Assembly (NCBI GenBank): GCA_035318925.1
Contig: DATHDS010000029.1
Location: 1-53,975, forward strand
Origin: VAXT01 sp035318925
GTDB lineage: Bacteria; Actinomycetota; Thermoleophilia; Gaiellales; Gaiellaceae
DNA: 53,975 nucleotides
Reading direction: 5' to 3'
Every line of letters begins with the position of its first letter. Position 1 is the first letter of the stretch. Below, piece by piece: positions 1-8,594 of this stretch. Both the position numbers and the translations under genes were made by a program. Under the pieces are notes generated by a model that was not told the origin of the DNA, ran no database searches, and worked only from the letters and a program-made list of their open reading frames with translations.

Positions 1-709
1 GGTTGTTCGTCGACCCGAGCAGCTGTGCGTTAATGAAGTCGCCGGCCGCCGGAATGAAGGTGAGCAGCGTTCCGGCGACGATGCCCGGCAGCGAGAGCGG
101 CAGCGTCACGCGCAGGAACGCATGGAGCTTGCTCGCGTAGAGATCCTCCGCGGCTTCGATCATGCGCCCGGCGATCTGCTCGAGCGACACGTACAACGGC
201 AGCGCCATGAAGGGCAGGAAGTTGTAGGTGATCCCGGCGACGACGGCCGTGGAGGTTGCGAGCAGCCTCCCGTTCGCGCCGAGAATGCCGACGTCACGGA
301 GGATCCTGACGACCGGGCCTTGGTCGGCGAGGATCGTCTCCCACGCGAGCGTTCGGATCAGGTACGTGACGAAGAATGGGGCGATGAGCATCACGAGCAG
401 GAGGTTCTTCCAGCGTCCGCCGCGAAACGCGATCCAGTACGCGAGCGGGTAGCTGATCACGAGCGCGAGCACGGTCGAGAGGCCCGCGTACAGAAGCGAC
501 CGGAAGAGCCATGCGTGGTAGCGGTGGAGTGCGTCCCAGTAGTTGCCCCAGGCCCAATCGAAGGCGTAGCCGATGTCGAACGTCCCGGATTGGAGCGACT
601 GGAAGGCGAGGAACCCGAGCGGGACGAGGAAGAACACGGCCAGCCAGGCGATGCCCGGAGCGAGCAGGAGGTACGGCGTCAGCCCGCGGTGACGGTGAAA
701 GAAACCCAG
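1..709 (-). CDS. Spermidine/putrescine ABC transporter permease, PotB-like (3' end cut by window)
   Basis: Inner-membrane subunit of a polyamine-type ABC importer. The reverse-strand translation gives a basic N-terminus (FHRHRGLTPYLLLAPG), several hydrophobic segments and the conserved permease loop region (EAAEDLYASKLHAFLRVTLP) that docks on the ATPase. This is the EAA motif of the MetI/PotB family. The frame is open from an in-frame stop at about 716 to the window edge, so the C-terminal 15% or so is missing. No ATG, GTG or TTG lies before the first membrane helix. The best start is a CTG at 709-707 with a perfect GAAGGA Shine-Dalgarno (722-717) seven bases upstream. The next usual start (GTG at VFFLVP) would cut into helix 1. 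It follows the binding-protein gene by 13 bases and is the last gene of the operon visible here. Confidence 0.85.
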   Translation of the reverse strand, partial: MGFFHRHRGLTPYLLLAPGIAWLAVFFLVPLGFLAFQSLQSGTFDIGYAFDWAWGNYWDALHRYHAWLFRSLLYAGLSTVLALVISYPLAYWIAFRGGRWKNLLLVMLIAPFFVTYLIRTLAWETILADQGPVVRILRDVGILGANGRLLATSTAVVAGITYNFLPFMALPLYVSLEQIAGRMIEAAEDLYASKLHAFLRVTLPLSLPGIVAGTLLTFIPAAGDFINAQLLGSTNN

Positions 710-722
710 TGCTCAGTCCTTC

Positions 723-1871
723 TCAGGCGCCGACCACGGCCTGCCACTGCTCGGCGTAGCTCTGGTTCTTGAGCGCGTCCGGATCGATCAGGTGCAGCTT
801 GGCGAGCGTCTCTTCCGAGGGAAAGACCAGCTCGTCCGCGGCCGTCTTCGGGTCCGTCTTCGCGAGTACCTCGCGTGATCCCTTCACCGGGCTGATGTAG
901 TGGATGGCGCCGTAGAGCTTGGCGGCTACCTCCGGCTCGTAGACGAAGTTCAGGAACGTCGACGCGGTGAAGATGTCGCCGCCCTTCGGGATCAGAGCGT
1001 TGTCCGTCCAGATGATCCCGCCGTCGTCGGGAATCACCCACTTCAGATTGGGGTTGTCCGGGAGGAGCTGGGGGATGTCACCCCCCCACGCGAGGCAGGC
1101 CTTGAGGTCGCCCTTGGCCAGTGGACCTGAGTAGTCGTTGCCGTAGATCGACCGGATCTGTCCCGAGTCGTTCGCGGCCTTGACGCGGTCGATCGCGGCC
1201 TTGAAGGAAGCGTCGGTGATCTTGCCCGGGTCGTCTCCGTTCGCGAGAATGACCAGCCCGAGTGTGTCGCCGAAGCCGTCGAGCACGCCCACGCGGCCCT
1301 TTAGGCTCTTGTCCTCCAGGAGCTGCTCCACCGAGGTGATGGGCTTCGTCAGGCTCTTGTTGTACGCGATCCCGGTCATTCCCGAGGCCCAGGGGAGGCT
1401 GAACTCGCGGTTCGGGTCGAAGCCGGGATGGCGTTGGATGTCGACGAGATTCTTGATGTTCGGAAGCGCGTCCTTGTCGAGCTTCTCGACCCAGCCCTTG
1501 TCGATATACGTGGCAAGGAATCGCTCGTTGTCGGTGGACACGATCAGGTCGCGGTTGATCGACTGCCCCCGCGACAGCTGTCCCTGGACCTTCCCGAAGA
1601 ACTGAGAGTTCGAGTTGACGTCCTCCGTGTACGCGACCGTGGTCCCGTAGCGCTTCTTGAACGCCTCGAGCGTCAGCCACTTCCCGGTCTTCGCGTCCTT
1701 GTCCATGTAGTACGTCCAGTTGGAGAAGTTCATGGTCTTGGCGAGCTCGTTCTTGCCGCCGCTACTGCTCTTGCCTCCGCCGCACGCAGCGGCGAAGCCG
1801 GGAACGGAGACCAGTGCCGCGGCGAAGGCGGCGCGGCGGAACAGCTCTTCTCGGGTCAGCAGATCGGTCAC
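723..1871 (-). CDS. Spermidine/putrescine ABC transporter substrate-binding lipoprotein (PotD-like)
   Basis: Extracytoplasmic polyamine-binding protein of 382 residues, near the family's usual 350-380. The N-terminus has a twin-arginine stretch (ELFRRAAFAAA) followed by a lipobox-like AAAC at about residues 27-30, then a Gly/Ser linker. This suggests Tat export and lipid anchoring. The body shows PotD-like features: FSNWTYYMDKDAKTG near the start and an LPWASGMTGIAYNK segment typical of bacterial solute-binding family 1. Its ATG overlaps the stop of the upstream ATPase gene (ATGA, 4 bases), so the two are translationally coupled. The true ligand (putrescine, spermidine or another cation) cannot be told from sequence alone. 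Confidence 0.9.
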   Translation of the reverse strand: MTDLLTREELFRRAAFAAALVSVPGFAAACGGGKSSSGGKNELAKTMNFSNWTYYMDKDAKTGKWLTLEAFKKRYGTTVAYTEDVNSNSQFFGKVQGQLSRGQSINRDLIVSTDNERFLATYIDKGWVEKLDKDALPNIKNLVDIQRHPGFDPNREFSLPWASGMTGIAYNKSLTKPITSVEQLLEDKSLKGRVGVLDGFGDTLGLVILANGDDPGKITDASFKAAIDRVKAANDSGQIRSIYGNDYSGPLAKGDLKACLAWGGDIPQLLPDNPNLKWVIPDDGGIIWTDNALIPKGGDIFTASTFLNFVYEPEVAAKLYGAIHYISPVKGSREVLAKTDPKTAADELVFPSEETLAKLHLIDPDALKNQSYAEQWQAVVGA

Positions 1872-2983
1872 TTCTCCTCCTCTGGCAGGTCGACGACGAA
1901 CGTCGCTTCGGGATCGAAGCTGACGGTGATGGGGTCTCCGGGCGCAGCCATCTGCGCGCCGGGCTCGATGTTCTGGACATAGACGGTCAAGCGCCCCGCC
2001 GGAGTGTCGACGACGTACTGCGTCGAGACGCCGACGTACGCGCGCTCGAACACGGTTCCGGTCAGCGTGTTGCCGGAGCCGGCTCCGATGCGGATCTTCT
2101 CGGGCCGGATGCCGACCGCGACCCGTCCGGTGCGGCCGTGCAGCGAATCCGGGAGGACGTGGACGTTCGCGCCGCCGTCGAGCTGGATCGCGCCGGGCCC
2201 GGTCTGCTTGCCCGGCAGCAGGTTCGAAACGCCGAGGAAGCCGGCGACGAAGGCGGTCTGGGGCCGTTCGTAGAGCTCGTGCGGCGGCCCGAGCTGCTCG
2301 ACTTGCCCGCCGTTCATGACGGCGATGGTGTCGGCCATCGTCATCGCCTCCTCCTGGTCGTGCGTGACGTGGATGAACGTGACGCCGAGCTCGCTCTGGA
2401 TCAGCTTCAGCTCCAGCTGCATCTGCCGGCGGAGCTTCAGGTCGAGCGCCCCGAGCGGCTCGTCGAGGAGGAGGACGCGAGGCTTGTTGACGAGCGCGCG
2501 CGCGAGGGCGACACGCTGTTGCTGGCCGCCGGAGAGCTGCCGGGGCTTCCGGGCCTCGAGGCCGTGCAGGTCGACGAGCTCGAGAATCGCCTGCACGCGG
2601 CCGGCGAGCTGTTTCCCACGAACTCTCTGGCGGCGCATCCCGAACGCGACGTTCTCGAAGATCGAGAGGTGCGGAAAGAGGGCGTAGGACTGGAAGACGG
2701 TGTTGACGTCGCGCTTGTATGGAGGCAGTCCCACCACGTCTCGGTCGTCGAGGTAGATCGAGCCCGCCGTCGGCTCCTCGAAGCCTCCGATCATGCGCAG
2801 CGTCGTCGTCTTCCCGCAGCCGGACGGCCCGAGCAGCGCGAAGAACTGGCCGGGCTCGACCGCGAGCGAGATGTCGTCGACGGCGGCGACGTCGTCGAAG
2901 CGCTTCGTGATGCCCTCGAGGCGAACGTCGGACGCCTGCTGTCCAGGGCTCCGCTCGGCGTCCAGCGGCTCGACCGCGACCAT
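1868..2983 (-). CDS. potA: Polyamine ABC transporter ATPase (PotA-like), first set
   Basis: 371-residue ATP-binding subunit that powers the adjacent permease. Walker A GPSGCGKTT (about residues 53-61), Q-loop, signature LSGGQQQR, Walker B VLLLDEP, D-loop and the switch histidine in FIHVTHDQEE are all present. The C-terminal third (from about residue 240) is a TOBE regulatory domain, as in PotA/FbpC/MalK-type importers. The ATG follows the aldehyde dehydrogenase stop directly (TAGATG), with no spacer. It shares about the same layout as the second ATPase at 7548-8594 but is clearly divergent, so the two sets look like paralogous transporters rather than a recent duplication. Confidence 0.92.
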   Translation of the reverse strand: MVAVEPLDAERSPGQQASDVRLEGITKRFDDVAAVDDISLAVEPGQFFALLGPSGCGKTTTLRMIGGFEEPTAGSIYLDDRDVVGLPPYKRDVNTVFQSYALFPHLSIFENVAFGMRRQRVRGKQLAGRVQAILELVDLHGLEARKPRQLSGGQQQRVALARALVNKPRVLLLDEPLGALDLKLRRQMQLELKLIQSELGVTFIHVTHDQEEAMTMADTIAVMNGGQVEQLGPPHELYERPQTAFVAGFLGVSNLLPGKQTGPGAIQLDGGANVHVLPDSLHGRTGRVAVGIRPEKIRIGAGSGNTLTGTVFERAYVGVSTQYVVDTPAGRLTVYVQNIEPGAQMAAPGDPITVSFDPEATFVVDLPEEEK

Positions 2984-4420
2984 CTAGTCGATCTTCGCCA
3001 TTACGTGCTTGATCTGCGTGTAGTCCTCGAGCGAGTAGACCGAGAGGTCCTTGCCGTACCCGGACTGTTTGTAGCCGCCGTGCGGCATCTCGGAGACGAG
3101 CGGGATGTGGTCGTTGATCCAGACCGTCCCGAACTGAAGCTTGCGGGCGGCGTTCAGGGCGCGGCCGACGTCACGCGTCCAGACCGAGGCCGAGAGCCCG
3201 TAGTCGACATCGTTGGCCCAGGCGAGCGCCTCGTTGTCGTCCGCGAAGCGCTGCACGGTGACGACGGGGCCGAAGACCTCCTTCTGGACGATCTCGTCCT
3301 TCTGGCCGACGTCGACGACCACCGTCGGCTGGACGAAGAACCCGCGCTCACCGTTCGAACCGCCTCCGGTCAACACCTTCGCCGTGGATGCCCGTTCGAG
3401 GAAGCCGAACACGCGCTCCTGCTGGGCCTTCGAGATCACCGGGCCCATGTCGAGGTCCTCGCTCGTCGCGGGATCGCCAACCTGAAGCGACTCGACGGCC
3501 GGCACGAGCTCCTCGAGGAGCTGGTCGTAGACCTTGGGCCCGGCCATGACGCGTGAGGCGGCGGTGCAGTCCTGACCCGAGTTCCAGTAGCCGGCGATCT
3601 TGATCCCTTCGGCGACCGCGGCCGGGTCGGCGTCGTCGAAGACGACGACCGGGGCCTTGCCGCCGAGCTCGAGATGAACGCGCTTGAGGTTGTCGGTCGC
3701 GGCGCGCGCGACCTCTCTGCCCGTTGCGACGTCGCCGGTGAGCGAGACCATCCGCACGTCGGGGTGACGCACGATGCCTGCCCCGACGGGCTCGCCGTCA
3801 CCGGTGATCACGTTCAGGACGCCCGCCGGGAAGATGTCGGCGGCGAGCTGCGCCATCCGCAGCGTCGTCAGCGGCGTTTGCTCCGACGGCTTGAGGACGA
3901 TGACGTTCCCGGCCGCGAGGGCGGGGGCGATCTTCCAGACCGCCATCATCAGCGGGTAGTTCCAGGGCGCGATCTGGCCGACGATCCCGACGGGCTCGCG
4001 GCGGATCATCGACGTGTAGCCGCGCATGTACTCGCCGGCCGCGCGGCCCTCCATCGTGCGCGCGGCGCCCGCGAAGAAGCGGACGTTGTCCGAAGCGACG
4101 GGGAGCTCGTCCCTGGCGGCCGGGAGCGGCTTGCCCACATTCTGCGACTCGAGCTGGGCCAGCTCCTCCGTGTTCGCGTCGAGGGCGTCGGCGAGCTTCA
4201 GCAGCATCTCCGCCCGTTCGCCCGGAGTCGTCTCGAGCCACTCGGGCAGGGCGGACTTCGCCGCCTCGACCGCACGGTCGACGTCCGCCTGGGTGCCCTG
4301 AGGCACCTCGGCGATGGTCTCTGCTGTCGACGGGTTCAGGATCTCGGCCGTCCCGCCCTCGGCCGCGTCGACCCACTTGCCGCCGACGTAATTCTGGTAC
4401 TGCGCGACCGTCACGCTCAT
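2984..4420 (-). CDS. patD: Gamma-aminobutyraldehyde / betaine-aldehyde type NAD-dependent dehydrogenase (PatD-like)
   Basis: Oxidises 4-aminobutyraldehyde to GABA, the second step of putrescine breakdown. The 478-residue protein has the ALDH core: APWNYPL substrate/NAD segment, ELGGKAPVVVFDDAD with the general-base Glu, and catalytic Cys in NSGQDCTAASR. The GQDCTAA signature and the C-terminal WINDHIPLVSEMPHGG and YGKDLSVYSLEDYT stretches match the PatD (YdcW) subgroup better than generic ALDHs. The start is the ATG at 4420, with AGGAGGT five bases upstream; an upstream in-frame ATG at 4459 lacks a site. It sits between two polyamine importer sets, which supports the aminobutyraldehyde assignment. 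Confidence 0.85.
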   Translation of the reverse strand: MSVTVAQYQNYVGGKWVDAAEGGTAEILNPSTAETIAEVPQGTQADVDRAVEAAKSALPEWLETTPGERAEMLLKLADALDANTEELAQLESQNVGKPLPAARDELPVASDNVRFFAGAARTMEGRAAGEYMRGYTSMIRREPVGIVGQIAPWNYPLMMAVWKIAPALAAGNVIVLKPSEQTPLTTLRMAQLAADIFPAGVLNVITGDGEPVGAGIVRHPDVRMVSLTGDVATGREVARAATDNLKRVHLELGGKAPVVVFDDADPAAVAEGIKIAGYWNSGQDCTAASRVMAGPKVYDQLLEELVPAVESLQVGDPATSEDLDMGPVISKAQQERVFGFLERASTAKVLTGGGSNGERGFFVQPTVVVDVGQKDEIVQKEVFGPVVTVQRFADDNEALAWANDVDYGLSASVWTRDVGRALNAARKLQFGTVWINDHIPLVSEMPHGGYKQSGYGKDLSVYSLEDYTQIKHVMAKID

Positions 4421-4463
4421 CTGGACCTCCTGATCTCTGGCTGAAACTATCTCATTCATTCAT

Positions 4464-5300
4464 TCACTGACGCGCGCCCGCGGCAGCCGCGCCCGGTGCA
4501 GCGACGGCCGCCTCGGTCGTGAGGCGCTGCGCAACATAGACCGGAATCGCCGAGAGCAAGACGACGAGGACGGCGACGACGTTCACGATCGGCAGCTGGT
4601 TCGGCCGCGACAGGTTCGTGAAGATCCAGATCGGAAGCGTCTGCTCCGCGCCCGCGGTGAAGGTTGTGACGATGATCTCGTCGAAGGAGAGCGCGAACGC
4701 CAGGAGCGCTCCCGCCAGAAGGGCGGTTCGGATCGCCGGCAGCGTCACGTACCGGAACGTCTGCCACGTGTCGGCGCCTAGATCCATCGACGCCTCCTCG
4801 ATCGAGGGCGACAGCCGGCGGAGGCGCGCGACAACATTGTTGTAGACGACGACGATGCAGAACGTTGCGTGGCCGACGATGACCGTGAACAGGCCGAGGC
4901 CGACGCCGAACGGCTCGAAGACCGAGCGGAATGTCGCGTTCAGCGCCATTCCCGTCACGATCCCCGGCAGCGCGATCGGCAGGATGACGAGGAACGAGAC
5001 CGTCTCGCGCCCGAAGAAGCGGTACCGCTGCACAGCGAACGCCGCCAGCGAGCCGAGGACGAGCGCGAGGGCGGTCGCGCCGAGGCCCGCCTTGAGCGAC
5101 GTCAGGAGCGCATCGCGGGCGCCCGGGTTTTCGAGCGCCTTGCCGAACCACTTGAGCGTCAGGCCCTGGATCGGCCACGCCTGGGTCGTCCGGTCGTTGA
5201 ACGCATAGAGCGCAATCACGAGCAGGGGCAGGTAGATGAAGGCGAGCGTCAGCAGCGTCGCTGCGCGCAACGCGAACCGGGTGAGGGGCGACTCGACCAT
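4464..5300 (-). CDS. potC: Polyamine ABC transporter permease PotC
   Basis: 278-residue inner-membrane permease with about six helices. The N-terminus (MVESPLTRFALRAATLLTLAFIYLPLL) is typical of PotC/YdcV. The EAA loop is visible as SIEEASMDLGADTWQTFRYV followed by TLP. The ATG at 5300 is only two bases from the end of a 162-bp palindromic element that occupies the whole potB-potC gap, so this gene's ribosome site lies inside that element (GGGCGGGGC, weak). The C-terminus is an Ala-rich tail (AAPGAAAAGARQ). It pairs with the permease at 5465-6253 to form a heterodimeric channel. Confidence 0.9.
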   Translation of the reverse strand: MVESPLTRFALRAATLLTLAFIYLPLLVIALYAFNDRTTQAWPIQGLTLKWFGKALENPGARDALLTSLKAGLGATALALVLGSLAAFAVQRYRFFGRETVSFLVILPIALPGIVTGMALNATFRSVFEPFGVGLGLFTVIVGHATFCIVVVYNNVVARLRRLSPSIEEASMDLGADTWQTFRYVTLPAIRTALLAGALLAFALSFDEIIVTTFTAGAEQTLPIWIFTNLSRPNQLPIVNVVAVLVVLLSAIPVYVAQRLTTEAAVAAPGAAAAGARQ

Positions 5301-5302
5301 CA

Positions 5303-5464
5303 GTGCCCCGCCCAGTGACGCTGCCGAGCTTCTGGGTCGCGAGCACCAAGCCAGAGGCCGCACTCGTCCGCGGTCAAGGCTAGTAGCCTTGACAAGGGCG
5401 AGGGCGGGCTCTGGCGCCGCGTGATCGCGGGCCAGAAGCCGGTATGTGTTGCTGGGCGGGGCAC
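5303..5464. repeat. 162-bp symmetric palindromic element (MITE-like or large RNA hairpin) between potB and potC
   Basis: Perfect 13-bp terminal inverted repeats (GTGCCCCGCCCAG at 5303-5315, CTGGGCGGGGCAC at 5452-5464). Nested arms are CTTCTGG 5329-5335 with CCAGAAG 5432-5438, and GCCAGAG 5350-5356 with CTCTGGC 5409-5415. The core is a perfect 10-bp palindrome, GTCAAGGCTA and TAGCCTTGAC, around 5383. All pairs share a centre at 5382.5-5383.5. It fits exactly between the potB stop codon and the potC start. Confidence 0.85.
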
Positions 5465-6253
5465 TTACAACGATTCGAAGGCACCCAGCCGCCGGGCGAC
5501 GAGCAGGTAGCCGATCATGACGACCACCGGTACGAGCGCGAACGCCGCCGCGAAGGGGAGGTTGTTCGCGACGCCGACGTTGTCGTAGACGACGTTTCCG
5601 ATGAACTGCGTGTTCGAGACGAGCTGCGGGGTGATGTAGTCCCCGAGGGTGAGCGAGAACGTGAAGATCGAGCCGGCCACGACCGCGGGGAAGGAGAGCG
5701 GGAGGATGACGTTGCGGAACGTGCGCCCAGCCCTCGCGCCGAGGTCGCTCGAGGCCTCGATCAGCGACGACGGGATCCGCTCGAGCCCCGCGTAGACCGG
5801 CAGGATCATGAACGGCAGCCAGAGGTAGCTGAAGACGAGCCACGTCGCGAGGACTCCGAAGCCCGGCCCCTTCAGCCCCAGCGGGCTCAGAGCCCAGTTC
5901 ACGAGCCCGCCCTCCTGGAGCATCGTCCGCCAGGCGTAGACCTTGACGAGGTAGCTCGACCAGAGCGGCATCAGGATCGCGACGAGCAGCAGGCCGCGCA
6001 CCCGCGGCGTGGCGATCCGCGCCATGTAGTAGGCGATCGGGAACGCGAGGACCGCGTCCGTGATCGTGACCGCAGCCGCGATCCCGACCGTGCGCGTCGC
6101 GATCGTGCGGTAGACATCGGTTTCCCAGAGCGTCCGGAAGTTGCCGAACCCGAGCTGGTGCACGACCTGCGCGGTGAACGGGTCGAGTCGCCAGAACGCC
6201 GCGACGAACAGCACCGCCAGCGACCCGAGGTAGGCGAGGACGAGCCACCCCAT
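5465..6253 (-). CDS. potB: Polyamine ABC transporter permease PotB
   Basis: Permease half of the second importer, 262 residues from the first usual start (ATG 6253). The EAA loop is SLIEASSDLGARAGRTFRNV, followed by ILP; helices are spread across the chain. The true protein is probably longer. In-frame sequence upstream of the ATG reads RRLATFLYRRPRLQVSLLLAGP, a basic cytoplasmic leader running into helix 1, as expected for PotB. That stretch, back to the binding-protein stop at 6371, contains only CTG codons (6349, 6325) as possible starts and no ATG, GTG or TTG. Followed at once by the palindromic element and potC. Confidence 0.88.
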   Translation of the reverse strand: MGWLVLAYLGSLAVLFVAAFWRLDPFTAQVVHQLGFGNFRTLWETDVYRTIATRTVGIAAAVTITDAVLAFPIAYYMARIATPRVRGLLLVAILMPLWSSYLVKVYAWRTMLQEGGLVNWALSPLGLKGPGFGVLATWLVFSYLWLPFMILPVYAGLERIPSSLIEASSDLGARAGRTFRNVILPLSFPAVVAGSIFTFSLTLGDYITPQLVSNTQFIGNVVYDNVGVANNLPFAAAFALVPVVVMIGYLLVARRLGAFESL

Positions 6254-6370
6254 CGGCCCGGCGAGGAGCAGGCTGACCTGAAGCCTCGGCCGGCGGTAGA
6301 GGAAGGTGGCGAGTCGCCGCCCCAGCGAGGGCCGGGGCGGCGCCGCCAGTGAATCGTTAGTGGCCGCCGG

Positions 6371-7555
6371 CTACCCCTTGATCTCGGTCCAGGCCTGCGT
6401 CCACTGGGAGTAGTCCTTGCACTTGCTCCCGCGGTCGTCTCCGCAATCGGCGATCGGCGTCTCCCACTCCGCGACCCTGTCGAAGTACGCCTCGTCGGTC
6501 GCATGGAAGATCGCGCAGTGGTTCTTCACCGTGGTCAGCGCGCACGCCTTCGCGTTCGCCGGCGCCTCGCCGAACCACTCGGCGATCTGTGCCTGCACCT
6601 TCGGCGAGATCACGTAGTCGAACCACTTGTACATGCAGTTCGGATGCTTCGCCTTGGACGAGATCATCCACGTGTCCGACCAGCCGGTCGAGCCCTCCTT
6701 CGGGAGGATCGCCTTCACCGCGACGGGCGGCGTCCCCGCCTCGAGCGTGTTCGCCTGGTACTGCCACGTCGTCCCGACCAGCGTGCTGCCGCTCGTGAAC
6801 GATTGGATCTCCTTCGCCGCGTCGGTCCAGTACTCGCCGGCGACGCTCCGCTGCTTCTTGAGCAGGTCGACGGCCGCGTTGAACTGGTTGTCGTCCAGCT
6901 CGTATGGGTTCGTGATCTTCAGGTCGGGCTGCGTCGCCTTCAGATAGACGGCTGCATCGGCGATGTAGATCGGCCTGTCGTAGGCGGTGATGTGGCCCTT
7001 GTACGGCGAGCTCGGGTCGAAGACGACGCTCCAGCTGTCCGGGGCGGGCTTCACCTTGTCCGTCCGCCACATGAGCAGGTTCGCGCCGCGCCCGTGCGGG
7101 ATGCCGTAGTGGACGCCGTCGACTGTGTTGTACGGCTGGTCTTTGAGCGCCGGCACGACGTCCTTGTAGTTCGGGACCAGATCGACGTTGACGGGGGCGA
7201 CGTCCTTGCCGCCGACGAGCCTCAGGGATGCATCCCCTGAAGCGGAGACGCCGTCGTAGCCACCGGTTCGCATCAGCGTCACCATCTCGTCGGAGGAGCC
7301 GGCCACCTTCACGCTCGTCTGGCAGCCTGTCTGCTGCTCGAACGGCGTCACCCAGTCGACCTTCGGGTCCGTCGAGCCGTCCTCGACGTAGCCGGCCCAG
7401 GCGATCAGGCTGAGCTTCCCCTCGCCGGCTCCGATGCTCTTCTGCATCGCGGATCCGCTCTTCTTGCTGCTGCCGCAACCCGCGGCCGCGAAAGCGAGAA
7501 CGACCACGGTCAGTGCCAGTCCGGCACGGCCCACTCGCCGCTTCCATCTACCCAT
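6371..7555 (-). CDS. potD: Polyamine ABC transporter substrate-binding lipoprotein PotD
   Basis: 394-residue secreted binding protein. The N-terminus is MGRWKRRVGRAGLALTVVVL followed by a lipobox (FAAAGC), giving signal peptidase II cleavage and a Ser/Lys-rich linker. The mature part has PotD-like motifs, including LSLIAWAGYVEDGS near the N-terminus and a GIPHGRGANLLMWRTD segment. The start is ATG 7555, with GAGGAGGAG four bases upstream; the longer frame to 7630 has no site. It overlaps the upstream potA by 8 bases. The two binding proteins in this operon differ in export signal (Tat-like versus Sec lipobox) and sequence, which suggests distinct ligands or affinities. Confidence 0.9.
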   Translation of the reverse strand: MGRWKRRVGRAGLALTVVVLAFAAAGCGSSKKSGSAMQKSIGAGEGKLSLIAWAGYVEDGSTDPKVDWVTPFEQQTGCQTSVKVAGSSDEMVTLMRTGGYDGVSASGDASLRLVGGKDVAPVNVDLVPNYKDVVPALKDQPYNTVDGVHYGIPHGRGANLLMWRTDKVKPAPDSWSVVFDPSSPYKGHITAYDRPIYIADAAVYLKATQPDLKITNPYELDDNQFNAAVDLLKKQRSVAGEYWTDAAKEIQSFTSGSTLVGTTWQYQANTLEAGTPPVAVKAILPKEGSTGWSDTWMISSKAKHPNCMYKWFDYVISPKVQAQIAEWFGEAPANAKACALTTVKNHCAIFHATDEAYFDRVAEWETPIADCGDDRGSKCKDYSQWTQAWTEIKG

Positions 7556-8594
7556 GCTGCTCCTCCTCTTCCCCCGTCTCGATTGCGTACGTGTGTTCCG
7601 GAAGCCAGGCGAGGCGGACCCGCCGGCCACGGGCCTCGAGTGCCTCGCTGGACGTGGTTTCGAGGTTCTGGCGAATGACCATCAACACTCCGCCCTCGTC
7701 GAGCTCGACCGCGTACCTGGTGACCATCCCGGCGTAGACCACGTCGCGGATCCTGCCGGTCTCCGAGTGCGCTCCGGCTTCGGCCGTATCGCTCTCGTCG
7801 AGGATGCGGATCTTCTCAGGACGGACCGTGAAGCGGCTCGGTTGACCGTTGAGGGGGCGCTCGAGCATGTTCGAGACGCCGACGAAGCCGGCCACGAACT
7901 CGGTCTCGGGGTGCTCGTAGACGTCTGCCGGCGCGCCGACCTGCTCGATGCGCCCGTTGTTGAAGACGGCGAGCCGGTCGCTCATCGTCAGGGCCTCCTC
8001 CTGGTCGTGCGTCACGTAGACGAACGTGATCCCGACCTCCTGCTGGATCCGCTTCAGCTCGATCTGCATCTCCTGGCGGAGCTTCAGGTCGAGCGCGCCC
8101 AGCGGCTCGTCGAGCAGGAGCACTTGCGGGCGATTGACGATCGCGCGGGCCAGGGCGACACGCTGGCGCTGCCCGCCCGAGAGCTGGGACGGCTTGCGGC
8201 CTTCGAGCCCGCCCAGCCGGACGAGCTCGAGCGCTTCCGTCGCCCTGCGATTGCGTTCGGCCCGCTTGACGCGCTTCACCTTCAGCCCGTAGGCGACGTT
8301 CTCGCCGACTGTCAGGTGCGGGAAGAGCGCGTAATCCTGGAAGACGGTGTTGACGTCGCGCGCAAAGGGCGGCTGACGTGTGACGTCGACGCCGTTCAGC
8401 AGCACACGGCCCTCGTCGGGGAGCTCGAAGCCCGCGATCAGCCGCAGCGTCGTCGTCTTCCCGGAGCCCGAGGGGCCGAGCATCGTGAAGAACTCGCCGG
8501 GCGCGACTTCGAGCGCGAGGTCGTCGACCGCGACGACGTGGCCGTACGCCTTCGTGACCGATTCGAGCTGAACGTCAGCCTGAGGCTGCGACAA
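7548..8594 (-). CDS. potA: Polyamine ABC transporter ATPase PotA, second set
   Basis: 348-residue nucleotide-binding subunit. Walker A GPSGSGKTT, signature LSGGQRQR, Walker B VLLLDEP, H-loop VYVTHDQEE and a C-terminal TOBE domain are present. The start is a TTG at 8594 with GGAGGAG four bases upstream. It lies inside the end of the aminotransferase gene, a 20-base overlap; the longer frame to 8672 translates into Ser/Arg-rich non-homologous sequence and is rejected. It forms a complete importer with PotD, PotB and PotC downstream. Confidence 0.92.
   Translation of the reverse strand: MSQPQADVQLESVTKAYGHVVAVDDLALEVAPGEFFTMLGPSGSGKTTTLRLIAGFELPDEGRVLLNGVDVTRQPPFARDVNTVFQDYALFPHLTVGENVAYGLKVKRVKRAERNRRATEALELVRLGGLEGRKPSQLSGGQRQRVALARAIVNRPQVLLLDEPLGALDLKLRQEMQIELKRIQQEVGITFVYVTHDQEEALTMSDRLAVFNNGRIEQVGAPADVYEHPETEFVAGFVGVSNMLERPLNGQPSRFTVRPEKIRILDESDTAEAGAHSETGRIRDVVYAGMVTRYAVELDEGGVLMVIRQNLETTSSEALEARGRRVRLAWLPEHTYAIETGEEEEQHG

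Noticed and set aside
1814..3556. Plus-strand 580-codon frame opposite the potA and patD genes
   Set aside because: Low-complexity Arg/Asp/Glu/Leu composition and it lies opposite two clear enzymes; a shadow of the codon bias.
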